Source: JBAWXE01 sp037144255 (GTDB taxonomy: Bacteria > Bacteroidota > Bacteroidia > Chitinophagales > Chitinophagaceae). From it: DNA of 21,665 nucleotides. The stretch lies in contig JBAWXE010000042.1 of NCBI GenBank assembly GCA_037144255.1, positions 1 through 21,665 of the forward strand. Direction: 5' to 3'. The position numbers were made by a program, and so were the translations under genes. Position 1 is the first letter of the stretch, and each line of letters starts with the position of its first letter. The notes beneath the pieces are model-generated. The model was not told where the DNA came from. It searched no databases and was given only the letters and a program-made list of their open reading frames with translations. Below, piece after piece: positions 1 to 7,251 of the stretch.

Positions 1-66
1 CCTCTATCTACCTTACTTTCCCTACCACATTTTTCTTTATTAAATTACCTATCAAACTAATGAACT

Positions 67-489
67 ATGAACACTCTCCCATCTCGTATAATACTCATTA
101 TATTATTATTCATAAGTAAACCTGCCTTTTCCCAAACTCCCGAAGATTACGATAGTGTCATGACCCGCTTCAAAATATTTTACAATACAGAAAGATATGA
201 TAGCTTATTTACTATGTACACCGATTGGGATCGCGCACATATTAGCTTCGATAGTTTCAAAACAGAAATGATAAATGATAGATATACTAATGGGCAAATG
301 TGGATCATTAAATATATGCATAGAGATGATTCTGATATTAGAACCAGACTGTATAGTATATTGACAGAATACGCAGGTCACAGAACATATGCCATTCGAC
401 TGGACTATAACTCAAAAATATTTTTTATTAACCCGACTCGTCGAGCATATATATCCAGAAGGGAAGAAAACCTACCTTCTAAAAACTGA
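67..489 (+). CDS. Small secreted protein of unknown function
   Basis: The 140-residue product begins with a classic signal peptide (hydrophobic residues about 8-18, then a PAFSQ cleavage context near residues 19-23), so it is probably exported to the periplasm or surface. The mature part of about 117 residues is rich in Tyr, Asp and Arg, with a helical-looking stretch (residues 26-60) followed by strand-like segments. The size and layout recall small NTF2-like/DUF3887-type secreted proteins of Bacteroidetes, but I see no diagnostic motif, so this is only a guess. The gene stands alone on the plus strand and faces the ykuK-like gene; a hairpin at 619-641 could end its transcript. The ATG at 67 is preceded by an A/T-rich leader and is the only start that keeps the signal peptide. 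Confidence 0.7.
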   Translation: MNTLPSRIILIILLFISKPAFSQTPEDYDSVMTRFKIFYNTERYDSLFTMYTDWDRAHISFDSFKTEMINDRYTNGQMWIIKYMHRDDSDIRTRLYSILTEYAGHRTYAIRLDYNSKIFFINPTRRAYISRREENLPSKN

Positions 490-586
490 TGTAACCTAAA
501 TGTAACCTTTGAAAACGCACAAAGCCTTAATTATCAATCACTTGAAAAAATTCGTGTAACCATAAAAAAATAAGAGAGAATGTAAC
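490..586. repeat. Four scattered TGTAAC motifs downstream of the first gene
   Basis: The hexamer TGTAAC occurs at 490-495, 501-506, 555-560 and 581-586, all on the plus strand, and the first three are followed by C. The 180-base stretch between the two convergent genes is otherwise A/T-rich and holds only the hairpins near its right end. No function is known to me; the repeats may be chance or a protein-binding cluster. Confidence 0.35.
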
Positions 587-618
587 ATTTCAGGTTTACA
601 TAGGAGAGTAAGCCTCTC

Positions 619-641
619 AAAAGGCGATGCCATCGTCTTTT
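619..641 (+). terminator. Candidate hairpin terminator between convergent genes
   Basis: A 10-bp stem (619-628 pairing with 632-641) closes a GCC loop and is flanked by AAAA and TTTT. One position (624/636) is G-U on the plus strand and A-C on the minus strand, so the stem is better formed in plus-strand RNA. It lies 130 bases beyond the stop of the first gene and just before the stop of the minus-strand ykuK-like gene. A second small hairpin, GAGAG/CTCTC, lies just upstream (about 604-618). Confidence 0.5.
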
Positions 642-668
642 GTACTCATACTATCAGGTGGGGAACCC

Positions 669-1142
669 TTAGTTCACTACCTTGTCCGCACAGCAGCTGC
701 TGGCAAAGGCCTCAGGTTTAGCTTTGAATGCAAAGCCCATTCCCAGTATATAACCCATGGCCTCCCGCAATGCTTCATTGCTTTTGAACTGCGGATTAGT
801 GTTGATGTCGGCATGTACTTCCATGTCCACATCATACGTGTTGAAAAGGTCGCAGAGCTCATAGGCTATCTCTATGCTCCGTGCTACCTCTACCAGCATC
901 CGCTCTTTGATAGATAATTGCTGCCGGTTCTTTTCATTGCAGATGAACATGAAGCCACCGCGTTTCTCCCGCAAGAAAACGATCACCGTAGCAAACTCGG
1001 TCTCGCCTCCCCGCACCTGAGAATCGGTGCCTATACATACCTTCAGATGGTAGCCGGCGTTCGTCTCACGGATAATGGCATCCTCTACTGCCTTCTTCAC
1101 CGGAAGGCGCAAGGGTTCTCCACTAAAGGTTCTCCATAACAT
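669..1142 (-). CDS. YkuK-like (DUF458) RNase H-fold protein
   Basis: I recognise the YkuK/DUF458 family from the opening FSGEPLRL, the core motif IGTDSQV and the ending with an ADINTNPQFKSNEALREAMGY-like segment. Members are thought to adopt a ribonuclease H-like fold; the Asp in GTDSQ and the Asp in HADIN are candidates for metal-binding acidic residues. A substrate is not established, and the nuclease role is inferred from fold. I choose the ATG at 1142 (product 157 residues, MLWRTF...) because family members start just before the FSG motif; an in-frame GTG at 1175 would add 11 residues with no family support. The C-terminal SSCCAD contains a vicinal Cys pair. It is the last gene of a minus-strand series and runs tail-to-tail into the first gene. 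Confidence 0.8.
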   Translation of the reverse strand: MLWRTFSGEPLRLPVKKAVEDAIIRETNAGYHLKVCIGTDSQVRGGETEFATVIVFLREKRGGFMFICNEKNRQQLSIKERMLVEVARSIEIAYELCDLFNTYDVDMEVHADINTNPQFKSNEALREAMGYILGMGFAFKAKPEAFASSCCADKVVN

Positions 1143-1242
1143 GGGATATATTTTAGTTATACTAAAGATACCCACAAAATTGTTAATGTATCATTACGCC
1201 ACTGTTAATATTAAATGATATGCACATGTTATAAACATTCCC

Positions 1243-1263
1243 TTGTGGACAAGCATTCCACAA
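1243..1263. promoter_or_regulatory. Perfect 7-7-7 inverted repeat upstream of the ykuK-like gene
   Basis: TTGTGGA (1243-1249) and TCCACAA (1257-1263) form a perfect inverted repeat with a 7-base spacer. It lies about 100 bases upstream of the ykuK-like start and abuts the U-tract of the terminator at 1264-1290. It could be a protein-binding site or a second RNA hairpin. The minus-strand string TTGTCCACA is one base from the DnaA box TTATCCACA, which may be coincidence. Confidence 0.4.
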
Positions 1264-1290
1264 CAAAAATGGCGAGCCATAGCCCGCCAT
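1264..1290 (-). terminator. Rho-independent terminator of the flavin reductase gene
   Basis: Read on the minus strand, a 9-bp stem (1290-1282 with 1277-1269) closes a 4-base loop and is followed directly by five U residues. The position 1275/1284 is a G-U pair in minus-strand RNA and an A-C mismatch in plus-strand RNA, so the signal points toward the minus strand. It begins about 30 bases after the stop codon of the flavin reductase gene. Confidence 0.85.
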
Positions 1291-1320
1291 CCGTATCAGT
1301 TCTTTGAAATTTTATGCTAG

Positions 1321-2202
1321 TTATTCACCTGCCAATAGCACTTGCCAGGCCTTGTCTACATGTCCTTCGTCCAGTAGTTCCTTGGCATAGATATGCAATG
1401 CATGTATGCGCACCTTGTCATCATCGGCATACTCGCGTAGTATCTGTGTCAGGCGGTCCTCATATAGCACTTCGGCCACTACAGGTATAGCGGCGCTATT
1501 GCCCAGCATGCCTAGGTTGTTACCACTCAGCACGTCGCTGTTACGTATATGTGCCGGCAGGGCATCTATACCTACACCCAGTTGTGTATTAGGTTTCGCC
1601 ACTTCAAAAACAGCACTACCAGATGCACGACAGTAATAGTCGCCACCCATGCGCGCTACTAGGTCTATCTTTTGTGGATCTATCTTGCCTTCTGCATCCA
1701 GTACATGGTCGTCTATATGCATACACAGTACCTCGCATATCACCAGATTGCCTGCGCCGCCTTCGTTGCCTGTTTCTATTACTTGGGTCACTTTACATTC
1801 CAGTTGCACCGGCGATTCCTTTACTCTAAAGGGTTTCACCATATCCGATGCTATGGGTGTAAAGCCTGCTTTCACAAACTCATTCACATCAGCAGGATAC
1901 TCACAACTGGCCAGACTCATCTGTTGCACTATGTCGTAGTTCACCACATTGATCACTACTTCTTTGGTATCATATACATTCTTCAGTGAGTGCTTGATGG
2001 TATTATCTCTAACACGGCGTGCAGGAGAGAAAATAAGTATAGGTGGCTTACTGCCAAACACATTGAAGAAGCTGAATGGAGACAAATTAGGATGACCGTC
2101 TTTGTCTATGGTACTGGCAAAACATATAGGTCGCGGACCTACAGAGCCTAACAGAAAAGCATGTAATTGTGCTGTCTTTACTTCGCCTGGAATGATTCTC
2201 AT
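1321..2202 (-). CDS. Flavin reductase family protein (FMN-binding split barrel)
   Basis: The N-terminal 200 residues match the flavin reductase/DIM6-NTAB family: GPRPICFASTIDKDG, then NLSPFSFFN and PARRVRDNT, which line the FMN pocket in this split-barrel fold. Such proteins use NAD(P)H to reduce FMN for a partner monooxygenase or other acceptor, in the cytoplasm. The 293-residue product is longer than single-domain members because of a C-terminal extension of about 90 residues, which is mostly helical-looking; similar long forms are common in Bacteroidetes. No partner oxygenase is adjacent, so the physiological acceptor is unknown. The minus-strand start is ATG, preceded by a TTATTTTG string close to the promoter -7 element, and a strong terminator follows the gene. 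Confidence 0.85.
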   Translation of the reverse strand: MRIIPGEVKTAQLHAFLLGSVGPRPICFASTIDKDGHPNLSPFSFFNVFGSKPPILIFSPARRVRDNTIKHSLKNVYDTKEVVINVVNYDIVQQMSLASCEYPADVNEFVKAGFTPIASDMVKPFRVKESPVQLECKVTQVIETGNEGGAGNLVICEVLCMHIDDHVLDAEGKIDPQKIDLVARMGGDYYCRASGSAVFEVAKPNTQLGVGIDALPAHIRNSDVLSGNNLGMLGNSAAIPVVAEVLYEDRLTQILREYADDDKVRIHALHIYAKELLDEGHVDKAWQVLLAGE

Positions 2203-2290
2203 GATTGCAAAATAAGATAGTAAAACGTATCTGCCATAAAAAAATTGTTGATAGGGCTATAATCCATACCCACAAAGGCGTACACGAAAA

Positions 2291-2323
2291 TGAACAAAGC
2301 CGCACCGGATACCCGGTACGGCT
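2291..2323 (-). terminator. Rho-independent terminator of the DUF2911 gene
   Basis: An 11-bp stem (2323-2313 with 2308-2298, minus strand) with a GUAU loop and a GC-rich lower half is followed by a U-rich run. Position 2303/2318 is G-U in minus-strand RNA and C-A in the other strand, making it directional. It sits about 25 bases past the stop codon. Confidence 0.8.
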
Positions 2324-2347
2324 CTGAAAAGATCATGAGCAGAGTTC

Positions 2348-2851
2348 TTAGAATTTCATGGGTACTGTGACGCCTGTCTTATCCCATTCTATAAGCAGGG
2401 CATCTTTCTTAACAGTGATAGTGAGCTTCTCTACTTCACCGGGTAATAGCCTTACAGGGGCATTGATATGTAAAACGTCTTTGCTTTTTATTTTGTCGTA
2501 ACCGAAAGAACCCCACTGTTTCAGTTCACTGTTCAGTATCAGTTCCCATGATTTCTCAGTAGGTATGGTAAACAGTGAATAGGTACCTGCCTTTACAGGC
2601 TTGCCACCGAACATACCGTCTTTCTTAAAAGTGATCTCGGTAGCTTCATTGGCACCCGTACGCCATACTTCACCATAAGGTACCAGCTTGCCGAATATTT
2701 CGCGACCACGCTTAGATGGTTGTCCGTAGCTAACTTCCACATTATCGCCCTTAGCACTGGCTCTTGGGCTTTGTTGAGCTTTCTTTTCTTGAGAAAAACC
2801 GGTGAAACTGGTCACCATTAATAACAATACTATTGAAAGTACTTTATGCAT
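2348..2851 (-). CDS. Secreted DUF2911-domain protein
   Basis: The 167-residue product has a signal peptide (hydrophobic residues 5-19, FTGFSQ cleavage context) followed by a single DUF2911 domain: ASAKGDNVEVSYGQPSKRGR, then GKLVPYGEVWRTGANEATEI, GKPVKAGTYSLFTIP and a SWELILNSE strand. This family is widespread in Bacteroidetes as small periplasmic or outer proteins with a beta-rich fold. Its biochemical function is not known to me, so none is assigned. The gene lies between a permease gene upstream (92-base gap) and the flavin reductase downstream, with its own terminator, so it is probably expressed alone or from the permease promoter. Confidence 0.88.
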   Translation of the reverse strand: MHKVLSIVLLLMVTSFTGFSQEKKAQQSPRASAKGDNVEVSYGQPSKRGREIFGKLVPYGEVWRTGANEATEITFKKDGMFGGKPVKAGTYSLFTIPTEKSWELILNSELKQWGSFGYDKIKSKDVLHINAPVRLLPGEVEKLTITVKKDALLIEWDKTGVTVPMKF

Positions 2852-2943
2852 ACAGTAAGATGATTTTAGACTACGAAGGTAGCTAAAGAAGGTATACGAA
2901 CTATATTATTTAACTATGACCTACCTGCTATTTCTCTATACAC

Positions 2944-3999
2944 TTAGTCTTTAGACTCTACCCCTATGAGTATGGCCCATGGCCTCAGGTCCTCTACTCG
3001 CTCGCAGATGATCTTTATGATAGCAGTAAGTGGAATAAACAGGAACATGCCCGGTATACCCCATATGATGTTACCCGCTATAACAGCAATAATGGTAATG
3101 AAAGGGTTGATATTGACACGCTTGCCTACTATGCGCGGCATCATGATATTGGCATCTACAAAGTGTATGGCCATTAATGCTACGCCTACTTCTATGGCCG
3201 GTGTTCCCCCGCTATTAGCAAAGGTGACGATCATAGCAATAACCGTAGCCATATAGATACCCAGATAAGGTATGATATTGAGCACTGCTGCCAGCATGCC
3301 CAGCAATAGTGCATATTTAATACCCATAATGGTAAATATGCTACAGTTCACTATTATCAGAATGACCATCTCAGTTACCAGCCCCAATACATAACTATTA
3401 ATGACGGTACGTGTCTCATTCACCACTTCATTTACTTTGGCACGGTAAGCAGTTTTGAAGAGTGCAAGTATAAAGCGTTTCAACATCTTGCGATAAAAGA
3501 GTATGAAAAAGGTATAGAAGGTAATGAAGATAACATACACTAAGAAGTCGGTAACAGTAAGCAATGTATTACCCAATGAGTTGACCAGCGTAGATATAAG
3601 ACTGTTGGTAGAATTGCTGATATACTCACTCTGCTGGTTTCGGTCTATATGGTAGGTTTTATTTACCCAGTGCTGCAACTGGTGGAATATATCTGTAACA
3701 CGCTTTTGTAACTCTGGTAAGTCCTGTGAGAAATTAGCTATCTGTATACTGAAGAAATATATAAAACTAGTGCCTACCAGCATGAATAATAGAATAGCTA
3801 TCATAGCAGATATGCCGCGGCCCAGATGCCATTTCTCTAACAAGTGTACTAATGGGTATAACAGCACTGCTATAAGTAATGCGAAGAATAGTGGAATGAA
3901 TAAGGTCTTGCCAGTAGTAATGAGAAAAAGTATCAATACTATACTGAACAGTACCAATGCAAGACGAGCGTAAAAAGGTAACTTTATAGTATCCATCAT
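2944..3999 (-). CDS. AI-2E family transporter (integral membrane permease)
   Basis: The 351-residue protein fits PF01594 (formerly UPF0118/PerM). Two N-terminal membrane segments (about residues 10-60), a third near 60-85, a soluble helical stretch (about 85-150) and a block of further membrane helices (about 150-340) follow the family plan. Conserved strings near the C-terminal half include LNIIPYLG, the HFVDANIMMPRIVG region and a final GIPGMFLFIPLTAIIKII helix. Some members have been tied to autoinducer-2 export and others to sodium/proton exchange, so the substrate here is open. The start is a double ATG (3999 or 3996). It is transcribed away from rnhB, and a 6-10-6 inverted repeat (CTATAC/GTATAG, 4032-4053) lies in the divergent promoter region. 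Confidence 0.88.
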   Translation of the reverse strand: MMDTIKLPFYARLALVLFSIVLILFLITTGKTLFIPLFFALLIAVLLYPLVHLLEKWHLGRGISAMIAILLFMLVGTSFIYFFSIQIANFSQDLPELQKRVTDIFHQLQHWVNKTYHIDRNQQSEYISNSTNSLISTLVNSLGNTLLTVTDFLVYVIFITFYTFFILFYRKMLKRFILALFKTAYRAKVNEVVNETRTVINSYVLGLVTEMVILIIVNCSIFTIMGIKYALLLGMLAAVLNIIPYLGIYMATVIAMIVTFANSGGTPAIEVGVALMAIHFVDANIMMPRIVGKRVNINPFITIIAVIAGNIIWGIPGMFLFIPLTAIIKIICERVEDLRPWAILIGVESKD

Positions 4000-4031
4000 A
4001 TGTATTATTCAAACCTAACGAAATTAAGAGA

Positions 4032-4053
4032 CTATACAAAGAATAATGTATAG
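4032..4053. promoter_or_regulatory. Inverted repeat in the divergent permease/rnhB promoter region
   Basis: CTATAC (4032-4037) and GTATAG (4048-4053) form a 6-10-6 inverted repeat, 33 bases upstream of the permease start and 58 bases upstream of rnhB. It is a possible operator, but short enough to be chance. Confidence 0.3.
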
Positions 4054-4110
4054 AAACCTTAATGCTGAAACTGATGTTTTTATTTACTTTGTCTACAATA
4101 TCTATAAGCA

Positions 4111-4695
4111 TTGCTGAAGCCTTATTATAAAAAAGAACTAGTAGAAGCCGGCTGTGACGAAGCCGGCAGAGGTTGCCTGGCCGGGCCTGTATATGCGGCT
4201 GCGGTGATACTGCCTAAGAAGTTCTCTCACCCTTTTCTCAATGATAGCAAGCAGCTATCTGAGTCTCAAAGAGATGAGCTGCGCCCTATAATAGAAGCAA
4301 AGGCGCTGGCATGGGCTGTAGCAGTGGTAGACCATGAAGAGATAGATCGTATAAATATACTGAAAGCCTCTTTCAAGGCTATGCATCTGGCCATAGAACA
4401 ATTGCAGATACTACCCGAGCTACTATTGATAGATGGTAACCGGTTCACACCCTACTTAGGTATAGCACATCATTGTGTAGTAGGCGGAGATGGTATCTAT
4501 GCATCCATAGCTGCTGCCAGTGTGCTGGCCAAAACACATCGTGATGAATATATGAAAGCGCTGGATAAACAATATCCGCAATACGGATGGGCTGATAATA
4601 AAGGCTATGGCACTGCCTACCACAGGCAACAAATAAAAGAACATGGGCAAACACCCTTTCACAGAAAATCCTTCAGTATGGGGATAGATAAGTAG
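4111..4695 (+). CDS. rnhB: Ribonuclease HII
   Basis: This enzyme cuts the RNA strand of RNA-DNA hybrids and removes single ribonucleotides from DNA with RNase HII specificity. The 194-residue length is normal. The signature CDEAGRGCLAGPV places the paired catalytic acids at D16 and E17; LLIDGN supplies D108, and SVLAKTHRDEYM carries the last acidic residue near D145, completing the expected DEDD set. The conserved C-terminal block GYGTAYHRQ and HRKSF is also present. The start is TTG at 4111: an in-frame stop (4105-4107) rules out any upstream start, and the protein needs the residues just after the TTG. The stop codon touches the stop of the kinase gene coming from the other strand, and an inverted repeat spans that junction. 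Confidence 0.95.
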   Translation: MLKPYYKKELVEAGCDEAGRGCLAGPVYAAAVILPKKFSHPFLNDSKQLSESQRDELRPIIEAKALAWAVAVVDHEEIDRINILKASFKAMHLAIEQLQILPELLLIDGNRFTPYLGIAHHCVVGGDGIYASIAAASVLAKTHRDEYMKALDKQYPQYGWADNKGYGTAYHRQQIKEHGQTPFHRKSFSMGIDK

Positions 4696-4718
4696 TTAGG
4701 CAGCCGGCAGACTTATCT
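4686..4718. terminator. Inverted repeat spanning two touching convergent stop codons
   Basis: AGATAAGT (4686-4693) and ACTTATCT (4711-4718) pair across a 17-base spacer that contains GCCGGC. Both stop codons (TAG 4693-4695 for rnhB, TTA/TAA 4696-4698 for the kinase) lie inside it. It may act as a weak bidirectional terminator; there is no clear U-tract. Confidence 0.35.
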
Positions 4719-5664
4719 CGAATATAGAGCCTTGTGGCACATTATCCTTTACTACTATCTTACCTTTGTTGTGATGCACTATTTTGGCTGTAAGATAAAG
4801 ACCCAGCCCTGTACCCTTGCTGGTACGAGTATTCTCGCTACCTATGCGGTAAAACTTGTTGAATATCTTTTTCTTTTCGTCATCAGCTATACCCTGTCCT
4901 TCATCTATCACCTGTAATATCACGTTCTTTTCATTACCCTTTAGTACCACCTTGATAATCTTTTCTGCAGGAGTATATTTGATAGCGTTCTCTATGAGGT
5001 TATTGATGGCTACCTGTAGTAATAGTTTATCCCCCAGCAGCATGCAGTCAGCCTGTAAATCGTCTGCAAAACGTTTTGGGTAGCGGCTGATGTAGTCTTT
5101 CAGTACCTGCTCTGTGAATTTAGAAAAGTCTATACGCTCGCGTGCCGGTTGGTACTGTTTACCCTCCATTTGTGAAGCGAAGAGCATTTTGTTACAAAGT
5201 TCATTGAGCCTGTTAGATTCCAATATACATCTATCCAATAGCATCTTCTTCTTCTCTTCATCCAGCTGGTGTTTCTCTAATGTTTGGAGATTGAGTTTCA
5301 TGGCAGCTATGGGCGATTTCAGTTCGTGAGTAACAGAAAGCATGAAATTATTCTGCTGTGTAGATAAGCGTATGCTACGACGAAAAGATGAGTATACTAC
5401 TACGGCACCTATAAGTATGACAATCAAAAAGGTAATGCCTTCGCCTATATACTGTTTGCTGCGGGCCATGCGTTTGCCCTCTATTTCCTGCATGTGCACT
5501 GCATAGGACAAAGGATGCAGAGAGCTATCTTCCTGCTGGTGAAGAATGATCTTTTCCTTCTCGTATATATCGTGGCTTTGTTTGGTAAGGCTTACACCCC
5601 AAAAGAATAATGCTGCAATGATGTAAGAAAGTAATAGTAAATGTACTGTAGTGAAGTAGCGCAT
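4696..5664 (-). CDS. Two-component sensor histidine kinase (orphan)
   Basis: The 322-residue membrane kinase has two transmembrane helices (about residues 6-26 and 74-94) flanking a short periplasmic stretch of about 47 residues, then no HAMP domain. The HisKA dimerisation helix carries the phospho-acceptor H113 in SVTHELKSPIAA. The catalytic domain shows the N box NNLIENAIKYTP, the G1 box DEGQGIAD, an F box KFYRIG and the G2 box GTGLGLYL, so it should be active. No response regulator gene is adjacent in this window. It follows gldH by only 8 bases and is probably the last gene of a yicC-gldH-kinase operon. The sensed signal is unknown; the tiny sensor loop suggests sensing through the membrane or a partner protein. 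Confidence 0.92.
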   Translation of the reverse strand: MRYFTTVHLLLLSYIIAALFFWGVSLTKQSHDIYEKEKIILHQQEDSSLHPLSYAVHMQEIEGKRMARSKQYIGEGITFLIVILIGAVVVYSSFRRSIRLSTQQNNFMLSVTHELKSPIAAMKLNLQTLEKHQLDEEKKKMLLDRCILESNRLNELCNKMLFASQMEGKQYQPARERIDFSKFTEQVLKDYISRYPKRFADDLQADCMLLGDKLLLQVAINNLIENAIKYTPAEKIIKVVLKGNEKNVILQVIDEGQGIADDEKKKIFNKFYRIGSENTRTSKGTGLGLYLTAKIVHHNKGKIVVKDNVPQGSIFEISLPAA

Positions 5665-5672
5665 GGCACAGC

Positions 5673-6176
5673 TTATTTCTGTGTATTAAAGGTACGACGC
5701 GCAGCCTTCTCTACACGTAGTCCTATCTGCAATATTTCGGGTAGTGGATTCATCCTCATATTCTGTTCGAATCGGATCTCGTATTTACCCGGTTTACGCA
5801 GTATCTCGGGGTCGCCGGTAACAGTAATGGGCATGCGTTGTTCCCATATCTCGCCCATGCCACGGCCTTCCCATTTGCCACTAGGCTCGGCCAATGGTAT
5901 CTCTATACGGGCTTTTGAATAAGTAGAGTCACCGGGCTTCTTAGTATATACCCATAACCATATATTAGAAAAAGGATATGCTTCGGTATGACGAACGAGG
6001 AAATAAATGTTATAGAGAACTGTAGTATCCGTCACTTCGAATTTAAAGGAAGGGGTATCATTATACTGCCAGGCGTGTTGTGGTATAGCATACTCTTTCT
6101 GATAAGTAGGAGAAGACATACAACCTGCCATAGCTATGGCAGCAAAAAAAACAATGATGATAATATTACGCAACAT
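5673..6176 (-). CDS. gldH: Gliding motility lipoprotein GldH
   Basis: The 167-residue protein starts with a lipoprotein signal peptide ending in AMAGC, giving a lipidated C19. The mature part matches GldH: WQYNDTPSFKFEV, then DTTVLYNIYFLVRHTEAYPFSNIWLWV, IPLAEPSGKWEGRGMG and a C-terminal EQNMRMNPLPEILQIGLRVEK segment. GldH is one of the lipoproteins needed for Bacteroidetes gliding in Flavobacterium, where loss also disturbs the type 9 secretion system. GldH is also found in non-gliding Bacteroidetes, so its presence does not prove motility. It lies 36 bases after yicC and 8 before the kinase gene in an apparent operon. Confidence 0.9.
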   Translation of the reverse strand: MLRNIIIIVFFAAIAMAGCMSSPTYQKEYAIPQHAWQYNDTPSFKFEVTDTTVLYNIYFLVRHTEAYPFSNIWLWVYTKKPGDSTYSKARIEIPLAEPSGKWEGRGMGEIWEQRMPITVTGDPEILRKPGKYEIRFEQNMRMNPLPEILQIGLRVEKAARRTFNTQK

Positions 6177-6212
6177 GAATACTTGTCTGTTTATAAATAA
6201 TACGTGGCAAAA

Positions 6213-7088
6213 CTAAAGAATATTCAATACCTGTTCTTTAGCTTTTTCCAGTTCGTCCTTCATACTTACTACCATCTGCTGTATGTCTGCCTGATTAGCT
6301 TTAGAACCCAGAGTATTGATCTCGCGGCCTATTTCTTGTAAAATAAAACCCAATTTCTTGCCTTTAGAAGCTTCTTTCTTCTTCAAAGTATCATTAAAAT
6401 ATTCGCAGTGCTGTTTGAGACGGGTCTTTTCTTCAGAGAAATCCATCCTCTCCAGATAATAGATCATCTCCTGTTCGAAACGGTTGGTATCAATATTCTC
6501 AGTACCTACCACATCGCGCAGAGAATCTGTGATACGATTGCGTATCTTATCAGTACGTAGGCCTTCCAGAGGTTTGATATCCTCCAGCAAAGCTTCTATG
6601 TTATGTATTCTTAAAGTGAGATCTTTTAGTAATGCATCGCCTTCGTGTTTGCGATGTTCCATTAATAATAAAGCTGCTTTCTCTACCAGCTTCTTCACTT
6701 CCATCCATTCTGCTTCAGGCAGTACATCCTGTTCGGGAGCCACAACCTCGGGCATACGCATGAGTGTAGAGAGTATATTATCCTTAGGTATATTCAACTG
6801 GTCGGCTATCTGCGACATGCTCTGATAATAGAATACTGCAAGGCCTGTGTTCACCGTCATAGGTTTTGAAGCCCCTTCCTGTTTTACTGCTATATTCAGT
6901 TCAATAGTACCACGCATAAGGGTACTATTGAGCATATTACGAATATCCAATTCGTAAGAACGTAAAATAGGAGGCAGTTTAGTGATAATATCAAACTGCT
7001 TACCGTTCAGCGATTTGATCTCTACTACTACCTGACGCCCTTTTATCGATTCTTCGATACGGCCAAAACCTGTCATTGAATACAGCAT
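6213..7088 (-). CDS. yicC: YicC/YloC family endoribonuclease
   Basis: The 291-residue length and both ends are diagnostic: the N-terminal MLYSMTGFGR and EIKSLNGKQFD, and the C-terminal GFILQEIGREINTLGSKANQ followed by a charged helix. YicC proteins form a clamp-like hexamer and have been reported as endoribonucleases in E. coli and B. subtilis, so a role in RNA turnover is likely here. The fold carries its acidic residues in the C-terminal DUF1732 part. It is the promoter-proximal gene of the run yicC-gldH-kinase. The guanylate kinase gene gmk, a common neighbour of yicC, is not here. The upstream region contains a 10-bp palindrome CAAACGTTTG near 7113-7122. Confidence 0.92.
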   Translation of the reverse strand: MLYSMTGFGRIEESIKGRQVVVEIKSLNGKQFDIITKLPPILRSYELDIRNMLNSTLMRGTIELNIAVKQEGASKPMTVNTGLAVFYYQSMSQIADQLNIPKDNILSTLMRMPEVVAPEQDVLPEAEWMEVKKLVEKAALLLMEHRKHEGDALLKDLTLRIHNIEALLEDIKPLEGLRTDKIRNRITDSLRDVVGTENIDTNRFEQEMIYYLERMDFSEEKTRLKQHCEYFNDTLKKKEASKGKKLGFILQEIGREINTLGSKANQADIQQMVVSMKDELEKAKEQVLNIL

Positions 7089-7220
7089 AATCTAATTTCT
7101 TTAAAACAAAAATCTACAAACGTTTGGCAATAATGAAATGCTTTACGGTAATTTATGCAAAAAGTATTTAAAATCGTCTTAAAAGTACTGTATAAGCTAC
7201 CCATGGGGAGGATATTTAGT

Positions 7221-7228
7221 TATTTTTG
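7221..7228 (+). promoter_or_regulatory. Candidate -7 element for the envC-like gene
   Basis: TATTTTTG matches the Bacteroidetes -7 consensus TAnnTTTG and ends 23 bases before the ATG at 7252. I see no matching TTTG at the -33 position. Confidence 0.5.
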
Positions 7229-7251
7229 TTTTTCTTCGTAAAAATGTGCGC

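Noticed and set aside
627..1139. Two plus-strand frames (627-917 and 918-1139) opposite the ykuK-like gene
   Set aside because: They cover a recognised minus-strand family protein and have no motifs of their own.
7113..7122. 10-bp palindrome CAAACGTTTG upstream of yicC considered as an operator
   Set aside because: It is too short to stand out and does not extend beyond ten bases; noted only in the yicC entry.
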